Assembly: GCA_964035545.1 (NCBI GenBank)
Contig: OZ037768.1
Coordinates: 9,911,241 to 9,975,240 of the forward strand
Direction: 5' to 3'
Source of the DNA: Bugula neritina
Lineage: Eukaryota > Bryozoa > Gymnolaemata > Cheilostomatida > Bugulidae
Length of the DNA stretch: 64,000 bases
Shown here: positions 13,401 through 23,557 of the stretch, in pieces
Position numbering within the stretch: the stretch's first letter is position 1
Layout of the letters: each line of letters opens with the position of its first letter
Made by a program: the position numbers and the translations under genes
The notes under the pieces: generated by a model
What the model was told of the DNA's origin: nothing
What the model saw: only the letters and a program-made list of their open reading frames with translations
Database searches by the model: none

Positions 13401-16400
13401 TGATAGGCTAAGTTTTTGCTGTGTACACAGGGGGTGGCAGCTCAGCCAACCTCCTCCACAAATGCAGCATCTGCCTTGGAATCTGCAGCTACTGGAGATT
13501 CAAAGGAGAAGCAGAAAGGGCATGAGTTGAATACCCCTGCATTGGAGGAGAAGCTGCAGGTGCTAAAAGTGAGAGTAGACAGTGGAAACAGTGATGGTGT
13601 AACACAGGTGCCTATAATATGCTGTAGTATATTTAGTATGTATTATAGTATATACTATATACTATATACTATATAGTATATACTATATAGTATATACTAT
13701 ATACTATGTTTACTTAGCTGTCTACCGCCTGTAAGATATTCAATTCCTTGACTTACCTTTCATCAAAACCTAAACAAATCAGTTGGAATAAAAATATCAA
13801 CTTGTTAAAATAAGTACCAGGTGATAAGTATAATTTAAATATAGCATCTGATAGTTTTTCAGCTTTATGATAATTCATTACTATAGTGTTATGAGTTTCT
13901 GCAACTAGAATCGTTTATTTTGCAAAACTGCTGGTAATTAAAGGCCTGTCAAATTTAGTCAGCTATAACCAATATACAATAATAGAGTGACCAATGATTA
14001 AAAGGCTAACTGGCATTAACTGGATTAAAAGGCATCATTACCCAGGCTAACTGCCATTGAGCACAAAGGTTATTTATTACTAGCTAAATGAGCCCAAACC
14101 ACATCATGTTGGTCTCCGCTATTTTATAAACACTATATAGGCTGTACGGTTAACGACTGTTTTAACAAGGGTAGAATTGTTCTCTCATTCATCTAATGAA
14201 AGCCCTGATACTAATGCAAGATAAATACAAATGTAGAACATACAATGCAATAAACACTTTATTCATTGGAATTATATAGACATAATTTCAATAAACTATT
14301 AATTTTGATACACTGTTAATGTATAGATTGTGTAGATTTAGGAAAACATGCTGAGGAGTTGTATTAACTTGTTGCTTTTAGAGACAGACAACTGCTTCAC
14401 GATTTGACTCGCCATTCAATTCTCCGACTCGATCTTCTGCAGAAAGCGAGCAACAGTTTCACAGTCTGTCATCTTCACCAGAGGGTGCCGAAAGAAATGG
14501 TCTAGTAGCAGATAAATCTGCTGCAGATAGCCATACAGCTGATAATCTGGTTGCAGATGAATCTGTTGCAGATAGTCATACAGCTGATAATCTCGCAGCA
14601 GATAAATCTGTTGCAGATAACCCTACAGCTGATAATATGGTGGCAGATAAATCTGTTGCAGATAACCATATTGCTGAGAATCTGGTAGCCAATATTTCTG
14701 CGACTCACTGCAGGTTTGTATAGATGAATTATACCCATTATTATTGAAGTTATTCAAGTAGTTGTGTGGTTGAATCCCTTCTGACTCATCACTCATGGTG
14801 CACCAAAATGCTCATCTAATGTAAAATATTGGAAAGCATTTGTCGGCCATTTTTGGACAGAGCTTTGGAGCCCAAATGAAATTGAATAATTAGACTGTAA
14901 AATTCAGCTGCTTGTGGAAGTTGTTTTTACTTATTTATATTTAAAAGTATATTATGCAAAACTGATTTGGCATATAATATAAATATTGCTTAGAATTACT
15001 GGTTTCTACAATTATTTTCTAGAAACTAACTTTGTTTTGCAATCACTATGATAATGAAAAATTATCAATGTTGTAAGGAATATTGACTATTTTTCATGAA
15101 TTTAGTTTCTTTTATGTACAGAACACCACCAGATGGCGCCGCCAACATAGAATCTGAAGATACAACAATTGCCGGTGATTTGTCTTCGAACACAGCTGAG
15201 GATAATGATGGAGGAAGTGAAATATCTTCACCCTCAGCCACTTTCTCTGTGAACAGTGATGACGGGGAATCAAATGCTGAGTGAGTATTCCTTATAACAA
15301 TACTGAGAATATTTGGTATACGGATCTGTAGATACAACTGTATGTGCCTTTTATGTAAAAACAACAAACAAACCCTAGTGTACACCAGTATACCTTGTAA
15401 AATTTGGATGTTCAAACTACTTCCAAGAAATTAACTTCAACTGTTTTAAGCTTCACCATAGATCATCTTTTATAGTGTTTTTGTATTATTGTTTTTCTTA
15501 CCTTTGTTTAGATCTCTGGTAATTGATGATAATTTGGCCAACTCAAGCATGCCTCTAGTGACTGCTCAGGTGAGACAGGTTAAGTCAGTGTATAATACAT
15601 GTGGCAAACATAACCAGTGCTAAGCAAACTATTTATGTGTTACATGCTGAAATATACATGTTAAGTATTTACTCTTCACCGAATTTGAAGACCTTGCATA
15701 TTTATTTTTGGTTTGTTTTTATTTTACTTATTGTCATCTACTGCAGTTGTGATGATGAATTGGTAAGTTAATTGTATATATCTGTGATGGCATGCTTTAG
15801 AGTTTGGGCAATCCGACATTAGGCAATACTTTGCAGTGTTGCCGGTATTCTATTATTTTGAAATTTAATTTTAGATAGTGTTAGATCTGATTTAATCACA
15901 CAATCATATGCAGTTTTTGCATTTAAGAAATCTTAAGTTGACATTTTGTTGATTCAGGGTAATTGTTATAGTAGAACATTAAACTTAGTTGTTTACCAAA
16001 TGTTTAAAGGATGCCGAGGATCAAAAAGAGGGATTTGTGCCCCCATCCACTCCTGTAAATATTAGTATTGATGTTGTCGATCACCTTGGACAGTGTCTAG
16101 CTAATGTTCCAAACACATTGAAGGTAGTTATTTTGTGAAATACATGCATTGTTTAATTTATGGAGAATTTTTTTGTAGTTTTCTAGTAGATGAAATAATT
16201 TGTATCTCTTGCAAGGTATGGTGGTAATTTTTATGATAATAGTTGCTAAAATCACGTTTTACCACTTTTATTAGTACTAAATTTAAAATGTGATTAGCCC
16301 GATTCGACTTGCTTTATATTTTTCTATTTATTTTTGGTATTAAATTTGATTATTAAACTGCCAATATTATAATTATAATTATATAACTATAAGCGATGTC

Positions 16401-17465
16401 CAATAGGTGTAACTAATGTTGGATTGGGTTATCCTTTATAATTTTATACTGCATAATGTATTTCTAACCAGTTTATTATTTACATAGTACTCATAGCAAG
16501 TGTTGGTTGAGCTTACAAGAAATTTTCTGTCTTAACTCTAATAATAATTGTTTCTCTAGCCTGGAGATCGATTGGACAAGTTGATTAAGATGGATGGAGA
16601 AGAACTTCTGAACCTGTTCTACCACCAGTCTGTGATTGGCCGGATAGGCAACAGCAAGGAGGAGCTGTGCCACGTTATGTGGACCAGTTTGGTTACATAC
16701 GAGAACCCCGGCACTGAGCAGCCCTGCCTCGTGTTGCTAAGCAACCAAGCTACATACTTTGTGCAAGCCAGCGAAGATGAGGAGCTGTATAAAACTAGAA
16801 GCATCGGTCATGAGAGCTTAAAGGAAGTGTGCGTTGGTCCTAGACAGCAGTCTGTAAGGCTGGGTGGAGAATGTACCAACAATTATTACTGTTGTATAAC
16901 TCGAGACCCTCAGCTAGTTCATGTGTTTGTAACTCGCATCGCCTTCATAGTAGATACAGATTTCGCTAAGCCGAAGTGTGAAGCAGACAGCGCCAGTTCC
17001 GATGAGGAAAGCATTTATGACAAGAAGAGCTCTGAACCAGCTCACCCTTCCGGCGTCAAGTTTATACAGAGGGATGACAACTCTATTGACGAGATAAAAT
17101 TCTTTCTCATCAATGAATGTGGAGCTGACCTCAGCCGGTTAGATTTTGTTGAAAAGTATTTCATTCACTTGTCAACACCTGAAGGCCTCAGCCCCTGCAC
17201 TGCATCTCTTACTAGCGACGCTCTGTATTTTGTGCAGGAATCTTATGCCACTATACCGCTGCCGGAATGTGCCTTAGAGCCAGCTGCCTGCCAAGAATAT
17301 TATCTCAAACATACTGTTAAATTATCTGACATTACAGACTTAGCATTTCATCCCAAGTCACTCCAAGTAGAAATCAGAGTAAAGGAAGAAAATAGGTTTC
17401 TTCACTTTGGCTCCTTAACAATTGCTGAACTGTTTCATGATAGATTAATTTCTATATCTCCGTAA
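7482..17465 (+). CDS. NISCH: nischarin (PX + leucine-rich repeats + C-terminal domain), 17 exons found, 5' end missing
   Basis: Exons: 7482-7565, 7750-7929, 8200-8341, 9651-9715, 9894-9989, 10173-10268, 10802-10942, 11723-11867, 12188-12297, 12683-12811, 12902-13003, 13431-13607, 14382-14713, 15122-15280, 15512-15569, 16010-16123, 16560-17465. All have AG/GT borders and compatible phases and join to 1011 codons plus TAA. Residues 1-90 are a PX domain (HRYSEFYELNE, KKLLPPKK, KRRAGLERYL); 90-190 match the nischarin linker (EINGVTQILAETLF, DIGHILDF); 190-420 are leucine-rich repeats, ending NPVTVIPDYR and TEKELDTV as in vertebrate nischarin. Residues 430-710 are low-complexity and acidic with a 15-residue repeat. 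The last 300 residues, in one exon, match the nischarin C-terminal domain (LFYHQSVIGRIGNSKEEL, CHVMWTSLVTYENPG). Nischarin is a PI3P-binding endosomal adaptor that binds integrin alpha5, PAK1 and Rab/Rac GTPases (family knowledge). The N-terminal exon was not found, so this is partial. Confidence 0.93.
8595..8705 (+). repeat. possible degenerate tRNA-derived SINE in nischarin intron 3
   Basis: TAGCTCAATTGG at 8599-8610 fits the pol III A-box consensus and a weak B-box-like AGTTTGAGTTT follows at 8661-8671, 51 nt downstream, the spacing of tRNA-type promoters. The following TCATAACTG resembles the body of the SINE fragments at 37.33 and 47.93 kb. Degenerate; could be chance. Confidence 0.3.
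10276..10362 (+). repeat. 22-bp tandem repeat, 4 copies
   Basis: Four adjacent copies of about GTAAGAAGATCTCATTGCCT plus two bases, starting 7 bp after the donor of the nischarin exon ending at 10268. The first two copies differ (AAGAGCTCATTG, AAAAGCTCATTG); the last two are nearly identical. Confidence 0.8.
10951..11174 (+). repeat. 16-bp minisatellite, 14 copies, in nischarin intron 7
   Basis: Exactly fourteen 16-bp units of ATCTACAGTACAGTAT and variants (CAATACAG, CACTGCAG, CAGTGCAG) run without a gap, beginning 8 bp after the exon end at 10942. Units 5-7 and 8-10 repeat the same three variants, so a 48-bp block has been duplicated. Being stop-free in two frames, the array makes a long spurious open frame. 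Confidence 0.93.
11370..11662. mobile_element. 293-bp Harbinger-like MITE with TTA target duplication
   Basis: Terminal inverted repeats: GCCTAGGGCCACACGGTGCG at the left end and its complement at the right end, with further complementarity (GCAAAGGTGTCCACTGT) inside. TTA at 11367-11369 is repeated at 11663-11665. A 3-bp TWA duplication with G-rich termini is typical of PIF/Harbinger elements (family knowledge). No coding capacity, so non-autonomous. It sits in nischarin intron 7. Confidence 0.85.
11901..12000 (+). repeat. 20-bp minisatellite, 5 copies, in nischarin intron 8
   Basis: Five 20-bp units of TAGTACAGTAATACACCACG with a diverged first unit and a slightly diverged last one. It begins about 33 bp after the donor at 11868. 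It shares the core AGTACAGTA with the 16-bp array in the previous intron. Confidence 0.9.
13643..13707. repeat. TATAGTATATACTATA palindromic repeat
   Basis: Repeated ACTATAT and its complement form a self-complementary AT tract in the nischarin intron starting at 13608. Confidence 0.8.
14502..14699 (+). repeat. 45-bp coding repeat inside nischarin exon
   Basis: Four in-frame 45-bp units encode 15-residue repeats of the form LVADKSVADNHTADN, followed by a partial fifth (LVANIS). They lie in the low-complexity linker between the leucine-rich repeats and the C-terminal domain. Unit length divisible by three lets copy number vary without frame loss. Confidence 0.92.
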
Positions 17466-17585
17466 GCACTACTAACTTATTTGACTCACTTATAGCGACA
17501 ACTTGATGTTTGAATGAGAGACCCACTCTCGGTGCACTTTATAATTTATACTGTATTTCCAACCAGCCTATTATTTACGTAGTAC
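16435..17585 (+). repeat. pair of ~50-bp direct repeats flanking the last nischarin exon
   Basis: 16435-16490 in the final intron and 17537-17585 in the 3' flank share TTTATAATTTATACTG, GTATTTC.AACCAG and TATTATTTAC.TAGTAC with a small indel. The terminal 906-bp exon lies between them. Confidence 0.65.
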
Positions 17586-17830
17586 ATTTTGCATATAGAC
17601 ACATTCTATGAAATATTGAAGTTTATAATGTCCTGTTGAATATAGCAGTGTTTAACACTAAATTGTTCTCAGTTTTGTGTTACTCTTGTTAGCAAGTCTG
17701 AATGTATTTTTATGATGATAGAGTTGGTACTGCACTGTCACAATTGGAAACTCACCAGTGCGAGATAAAATTGGGAGTTTTGTTAAATCAGCTTTTAGCC
17801 AATATGCTAATTCATGCATAAAATACTCTC
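17466..17830. other. nischarin 3' flank, interrupted by a retrotransposon
   Basis: Between the nischarin stop and the LTR I see no AATAAA or ATTAAA. The last five bases (CTCTC, 17826-17830) are the target-site duplication of the BEL/Pao insertion. The insertion may therefore lie inside the nischarin 3'UTR, and the LTR polyadenylation signal at 18203 (same strand) could terminate nischarin transcripts. That is inference. Confidence 0.5.
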
Positions 17831-18282
17831 TGTATTGGTATGCCACCCAGAAGTATTGGCAGGCAGCCAATCATTAAAGCTTTCAAGCTTCAAAAGCTTT
17901 CACCAAAGCTACTATTAGCTGGCAGAGCTAGTTCATTCACTGTACTGCATGAGTCAGTGTATCATGATCAAACCGCCATATTTACACACTTTGTATGAAC
18001 AAACTATCGGTTTCGGTATTGTGATGGCTAAGATTTTTATCCACGCATCAATATTGTAAGTTTATTAGAATTACAATAGTTCATGTCAATTTTTTTGGTT
18101 CTGTAATATTCATAGTGTTCCTCTGAATTTTGATTTATATTGTGACTACTTATTTATACAATTTCTAATGTTTCCCATTTTATAGGGTACGATTTGACAG
18201 TTAATAAACTCGAAAACCTGTTGCCAAGTTGGCTAGTAGTTAAAGCATATCTTGCAACCAGACACAAACACAAACCGATACA
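17831..18282 (+). repeat. 5' LTR of BEL/Pao element
   Basis: 452 bp, TGTATTGG to GATACA. It contains a polyadenylation signal AATAAA at 18203-18208 and AT-rich promoter-like sequence before it. Matches the 3' copy at 23558-24009 without a difference that I can see. Confidence 0.94.
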
Positions 18283-18304
18283 GTACCAATATTGCTGAGG
18301 CGAC

Positions 18305-21300
18305 ATGGACCGACAGGACATAGTTAATCTCAAGAAGCAACGTACTACTCTGAGGTCTAAGGTAACAATGCTAACTAATCTCATAGAATCAGCAATCTCT
18401 AGTAGCAACTCTACACAAGTGGAATGCCTGCGATCTCAGCTTGAATCTACATATCAAGAGTTTCTAACTATCCATTATGACTTTTTGGAATACGTTTCAT
18501 CAGATGAATCTATGGAAGACATTGCTTATGTTAATAAGATGAGTCCAGTAGAGTACTATCAAGCTGTAAAGGCTAGTTATGACAAAGCTATTTCTGACTG
18601 TAATACTTGGCATAGCAAATTCTATAAAATCAAGCACAGCCTTATTTTAGCAATTAAGAAAGCCAATGGATTAGTTGCTGATTGTACTGACAATACTCTT
18701 ATCACTGAACATCATAGGAAATGTGTAGCTCTTTCAGAAAGTTTGGCAGATACCATAGGTTTTTCTGATTTATTATTAGAACTAGATGAAGTTATTTTAT
18801 CTTTAGATTATTGTATGTCTAAGTTTACTCTTATGTCAAAGGCTCAGTCACAGAACATGAATTTCGAACACCGTGAATCTGATCCGTCCGTAGTCCGGTC
18901 CGGTCTTGCGGAGAGTGGTGTGGGTGGGGAGTCACCTTCAGACGGCGCGAGTCATGCACCGACTATGGTCGCGTCGAGTCGGTTGTTTTCTTCTAGATCA
19001 CACCCTAGCACACATGAGGCTACTCTTGCACCAAATCCAGGTGTCACAGCAAGCGGTAGTGATAGGCAGGTACTATGGGAAGATCACACATCCGGTGAAG
19101 CTTTGGCGTCAAATCCAGGTGTCATAGCAAGTACCAATGTCAGAGATGTTCGTTCTTCTACATTCTCAGTACGTGATCTACATGGTAGTACTGATCGTGC
19201 AGCTCATTCTGAATTTTTGATTCGCGGCGCAACTTCCTCGGTTGTCAATGCATATGATAGCTACCCTAATGGAACTAGTCAAATAAGTTATGACTCTAGA
19301 CATACAGGTGGAAATAACTTCAATTCATCTATACATAAAACTCATTCACAACCCAATCCATTTAACGGCACTAGATACCATTGGCCGGAATTTAGGTCAG
19401 TGTGGCTAAGGTATGCCACTATGTTTTACGATGATGTCGATAGGGCTTGTGAATTAAAAAAATTTCTCACAGGCGAAGCTCTGGAGATGGTTCAGCCAAT
19501 CTTTGCAACTCAGCCTCAAGCTTATGAGAGAATGATGTGTAGATTAGAAGAGGTCTACAATGATCCTAGCATGAGTGTGCAAGCAGTCTTCAACAATCTA
19601 CAAGAACTAAAGCCAGTAAAAGAAGGCGATGCACGAGAACTCGTCAAAATGGCCAATGCAGTAGAAAGTTCGTACAGCCAACTCGGTGAAGTGGGACTGT
19701 TGCAAACTGTTATGCTGCCACAGGTCGATACTCTTGCAAACCTATTACCTACAAGCATTAGACGGGACTGGGATAGACACTTTCACATACTTACTCACGA
19801 GGAGAGAATCAAGCCATTCCCACACCTCATGAGGTTTCTAGAGCAAGAACGGCAGATAGCCCTCAGACGCATAGAAACCGTAAACCCGCAGTCCTCCAGT
19901 ATGCATAAACAGAAGGTGAAAGCGTTCCACACTGAAAGCAGTGGCCCAAAGTCTAGTAGTAACAGGTCTACTAATAATAGCAAAACCATTGATAGTGAGA
20001 ATTACTGTTTTATTCATCGCAGTGAGCGTCATTGTCTTGTTGAGTGCAGAAATTTCTTGGCGTTGTCTGTAGATGAAAGATACAAGTTAATAAAAACTAA
20101 TTCTCTATGTGCTAGGTGCTTGGGTGCCCATAAGCCCAAGTGCTGTCCAAATTTCCGAACCCCTTGTTCAGTCTGTGATAAAACAACCCACCATGTATTA
20201 TTGTGCATCAAATCAGCTGAAACTAATACACATACCAATTGTAATACCAACAAGAATAAAGCAAGAGCTGATCAAATTAAGCACAAGAGTAACGAGAATT
20301 CTGAAGCGTCTGCTGTTAGCACCACGGTCCGTGTGTCTCCCAATCATGGAGCGCACAATCATCCAGGAAATGCTACAGTATTTGCCATTCAGCAGGCCCA
20401 AGTAGTGGGTACATCTCATACAGCTATTATATTCTTTGACGGCGGATCCAATGCTTCATTCATATCGGAGAGAGCCGCTAAAGCGTGGGGTGCGCGACAG
20501 ATAGATAAGGTGAATTTGGAAATGAACACACTTGGTGAACATGAAGTTAGCGAAACTTCTACTATTTATGAAGTAAAGTTACAAACTCCAAAGGGAAGGA
20601 CCTTTTCGATTTTAGCTTACAGCCTTCGGAAACTCACAGGGGCTATCAACAGGCCACTTGATGCAAACATCCTCAAATCTCTCTTCCCGAAAGTAGATAC
20701 TCACAAGCTATTGAAGAAGACGGGACCCATCGACCTGCTAATTGGTAACGATCTTCTTGGATTGCATCCAAAACACCAAGTTGATCAAGCAGGACCTCAC
20801 CTCTATGTATATTCCGGACCCTTTGGACTGTGTGTGCAGGGATCACACCCTACCCTTAGCAACTTTTCTACACTTCCATCCTCATCTTTTCATGTACAGG
20901 CTACCATGGCGCATGAGAAGTTAGAGGAAGTTGAATTCACTCAAAGCATACACAACGACACGCTCAACAGTTGTGATTTTGAATTGTCTACAGTTTCTAC
21001 GCCAACTTACAGTGTCAATAGTCTCGACGCATCTCCCAGTCAGTTTGCAAAGTCATTTTCAAGACCTCAGACTATTATAAATTATGGTGAATCACATACT
21101 ATAGCCACTGAATGTGGTATGATTGAGTCAGCCGATGATTCCGACCCTTTACAGAGCCCGGGAGACCCAGACACTGAGTCTGCAGGACAAATCGGTTCTG
21201 GACAGTTGAACAGATCTTTAGAAGTCAATGACTCTATGTCCATGTCTGTAGAGATTAAAAGAAAGTATGAATTTACTAGCAGTACCTCTATCACACAATC

Positions 21301-23248
21301 CACGCCTGTTCCGGCCAATGAGAGGGCAGAATCTAAAGCGACTGCTAAAGGGGTAAACAAAGCTACAGCTAAATGTCGTATAGCACCCATAAAACAACAA
21401 CTCAAGATTCCTCAACTAGAACTCAATGCGGCCGTATGGTCAAAGAGAGGCAGACAAGTTATTAAGACTGAAATGCGCTATGAGTTTGAGAAAGTTTATC
21501 AGCTTATCAATTCTAAAACGGTGCTCAAGATGTTCCAAAAGAAGTCAACAAGGTTTCATGTTTACGAAGGTGTACGCATTGGAGAAATTCAGGGAGCAAC
21601 CAATGGGGATATGAGCTGCTGGCACTGGGTAAGTGGCAAGGAAAACACAGCAGATTGGCTTACAAGAGGGAAGCCTGTCAATGACATTGGACCTGAGAGT
21701 GAATGGTGGAGAGGCCCAAATTTTCTCTATCTGCCTGAGGATCAATGGGATATAAAATCGCCATCTGACTCGAATGAGCTTGTCTTTGGAGAGAAGAAAA
21801 TAGTTTACACCGTCACTGCATCAACAGAAGTCCAATCATTTATTAAATATGAAAATTTCAGCAGCCTCAAGAGTCTAACATGGACAATAGCTCGAGTTTG
21901 CAACATCTTCAAATACAAAAGTTTTAAGGGAATCCAATCTGATCTCATCACCGTGGAAGATCTACGGCAGACCAAACTCTACTTACTGAAGCAGGTACAA
22001 CGCACTATAGATTCTGAGTTGAGCAAGATTAAAGAGAAATACACAAGGCTTCACCCCATTAAGACAGAGAGTGAAGTATGGATAGTAGGCAGTAGACTCC
22101 TAAGGCATAACCCCATGACAGCGATTAAAACGCACACGCAATCAATCTTTCCCACCTCTCACTACTTTACTTACTTGGCAATGCGGCAGGCACACATAAA
22201 CAGCTATCACCGTGGCCGAGATGCAACACTCGCAAGATTCCGAGAAGAGTTTTGGACTATGCAAGGATCTAAGGTTGCTAGGGGCATAGTAACATCATGC
22301 CAAATGTGTCGACTCAAACAACCTCGCTTTACTGATCAACTGATGGGAAGTCTTCCTACAGAACGACTAACGACCGGACCGCCATTCAACAATGTAATGA
22401 TAGATCTTTTTGGTCCGTATATTGTGAGAGGAGAAAAACAGACTAGAACTTCGAGCAAAGCTTATGAAGTAATATTCACAGACATCAGTTCACGAGCAGC
22501 ACACATCGAAGCAGTTTTCGGATATGACAGTGATTCTTTCCTGTTGGCATTAACTCGATTCGTCAACATTCGTGGCTGGCCATCCAAGATTTATTCTGAT
22601 CCTGGAACACAGTTAGCTGGAGCAGAAAAAGAACTCAAAGATATGTGGAGACGCATGGACAAAGATTCTATCAAGAAAACCAGTGCAGAAAATGGGTTGC
22701 AATGGGAATTTGGACCTGGTGACAGCCCCTGGTATCAGGGCGCTGCTGAATCACTCATAAAGGCTGTCAAGAGATGTTTCACATTTTCAAAGAGCAACCG
22801 CCGGCTTTCACCTACAGAATTTCTCACAATCTGCACTGAAGCTGCAAACACACTAAACGAGAGGCCATTGGGATTACTGCCAGATTCAGACTCCGAGATC
22901 AACATATTAACACCTAACTGTCAACTTATTGGACGACCCTTCATCAAAAATCCTGGCAACTGGAATACAGACTACTCCTTAAGGGGGCGACTGGCTCTGG
23001 TAAATACAATCTCAGATGACTTCTGGCGGAAGTGGACCGAATTGTATGCACCCACACTGATTCATCACCAAAAGTGGCATACCCCAAGACGAAACTTTCA
23101 GGTGGGAGATGTTGTAGTTGTTATGGATCCAGATCAGCTGCGTAATCAGTATAAACTAGCTCGAGTACATCAAGTATATCCGAGCAAGGATGGCGTAGTA
23201 AGGAAAGTAGCCCTTTCCTACAAAAACTATAAGGTAGCGGGAAACTGA
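18305..23248 (+). CDS. BEL/Pao Gag-Pol polyprotein lacking reverse transcriptase
   Basis: 1647 codons from ATG 18305, 22 bp after the LTR. Residues about 1-560 are the Pao-type Gag (N-terminal coiled coil, Gag core WPEFRSVWLRYATMFYDDVD). 567-640 hold Cys/His knuckles (CFIHRSERHC, LCARCLGAHKPKCC, CSVCDKTTHHVLLC). The retroviral-type aspartic protease is at about 705-830 with FFDGGSN at the catalytic site, G where T or S is usual, and LLIGNDLLG downstream. Residues about 850-1015 are Ser/Thr-rich and match nothing; here the family carries reverse transcriptase with a Y/FVDD motif, which is absent. 1020-1125 match the end of Pao RNase H (CRIAPIKQQLKIPQLELNAA, TADWLTRG). Integrase follows: H-H-C-C zinc motif (QAHINSYH, CQMCRLKQP, ~1290-1340), then a DDE core with IDLFGPY, SDPGTQL and GAAESLIKAVKR, and a C-terminal SH3-like tail. 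No stop or frameshift interrupts it, so loss of RT was in frame. It cannot copy itself; movement would need RT from a relative. Confidence 0.92.
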   Translation: MDRQDIVNLKKQRTTLRSKVTMLTNLIESAISSSNSTQVECLRSQLESTYQEFLTIHYDFLEYVSSDESMEDIAYVNKMSPVEYYQAVKASYDKAISDCNTWHSKFYKIKHSLILAIKKANGLVADCTDNTLITEHHRKCVALSESLADTIGFSDLLLELDEVILSLDYCMSKFTLMSKAQSQNMNFEHRESDPSVVRSGLAESGVGGESPSDGASHAPTMVASSRLFSSRSHPSTHEATLAPNPGVTASGSDRQVLWEDHTSGEALASNPGVIASTNVRDVRSSTFSVRDLHGSTDRAAHSEFLIRGATSSVVNAYDSYPNGTSQISYDSRHTGGNNFNSSIHKTHSQPNPFNGTRYHWPEFRSVWLRYATMFYDDVDRACELKKFLTGEALEMVQPIFATQPQAYERMMCRLEEVYNDPSMSVQAVFNNLQELKPVKEGDARELVKMANAVESSYSQLGEVGLLQTVMLPQVDTLANLLPTSIRRDWDRHFHILTHEERIKPFPHLMRFLEQERQIALRRIETVNPQSSSMHKQKVKAFHTESSGPKSSSNRSTNNSKTIDSENYCFIHRSERHCLVECRNFLALSVDERYKLIKTNSLCARCLGAHKPKCCPNFRTPCSVCDKTTHHVLLCIKSAETNTHTNCNTNKNKARADQIKHKSNENSEASAVSTTVRVSPNHGAHNHPGNATVFAIQQAQVVGTSHTAIIFFDGGSNASFISERAAKAWGARQIDKVNLEMNTLGEHEVSETSTIYEVKLQTPKGRTFSILAYSLRKLTGAINRPLDANILKSLFPKVDTHKLLKKTGPIDLLIGNDLLGLHPKHQVDQAGPHLYVYSGPFGLCVQGSHPTLSNFSTLPSSSFHVQATMAHEKLEEVEFTQSIHNDTLNSCDFELSTVSTPTYSVNSLDASPSQFAKSFSRPQTIINYGESHTIATECGMIESADDSDPLQSPGDPDTESAGQIGSGQLNRSLEVNDSMSMSVEIKRKYEFTSSTSITQSTPVPANERAESKATAKGVNKATAKCRIAPIKQQLKIPQLELNAAVWSKRGRQVIKTEMRYEFEKVYQLINSKTVLKMFQKKSTRFHVYEGVRIGEIQGATNGDMSCWHWVSGKENTADWLTRGKPVNDIGPESEWWRGPNFLYLPEDQWDIKSPSDSNELVFGEKKIVYTVTASTEVQSFIKYENFSSLKSLTWTIARVCNIFKYKSFKGIQSDLITVEDLRQTKLYLLKQVQRTIDSELSKIKEKYTRLHPIKTESEVWIVGSRLLRHNPMTAIKTHTQSIFPTSHYFTYLAMRQAHINSYHRGRDATLARFREEFWTMQGSKVARGIVTSCQMCRLKQPRFTDQLMGSLPTERLTTGPPFNNVMIDLFGPYIVRGEKQTRTSSKAYEVIFTDISSRAAHIEAVFGYDSDSFLLALTRFVNIRGWPSKIYSDPGTQLAGAEKELKDMWRRMDKDSIKKTSAENGLQWEFGPGDSPWYQGAAESLIKAVKRCFTFSKSNRRLSPTEFLTICTEAANTLNERPLGLLPDSDSEINILTPNCQLIGRPFIKNPGNWNTDYSLRGRLALVNTISDDFWRKWTELYAPTLIHHQKWHTPRRNFQVGDVVVVMDPDQLRNQYKLARVHQVYPSKDGVVRKVALSYKNYKVAGN

Positions 23249-23557
23249 GGGACTATGTAGGCTGTAAAGACACTATCATAACCCGCAGCGTGCATAGGTT
23301 GGCTTTATTAACCGAAGTGAACCCATAAATGACTGATCTACTTTCTTGGCCGCGTGTACGCTCGTGTCGCTGGAGAGGTTTGCATTCAACCGTTTTTCGG
23401 GGGACGGGCTGGTGCGCGGAGGGGTCAGCGGATTGGTGCAAGAATTTCATGGTCTGTGACTGATCCTATTTTGTTTTGTTTGTTTTGTTTGTTTTGATTT
23501 ACATAATTTATCAATATTTGTCAGAATAGTATCTGCCAAACAATTCGACCCCACCGA
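23249..23557 (+). other. 3' noncoding region of the retrotransposon
   Basis: From the polyprotein stop to the 3' LTR. 23340-23440 is unusually GC-rich for this window and includes a purine-rich GGAGGGG; 23468-23495 is a TTTTG/TTTG run. The bases next to the LTR (ATTCGACCCCACCGA) are not a polypurine tract. Confidence 0.6.

Noticed and set aside
20109-20405. Alternative-frame ORFs within the retrotransposon that might encode the missing RT
   Set aside because: All are short shadows of the main frame and none shows RT motifs.
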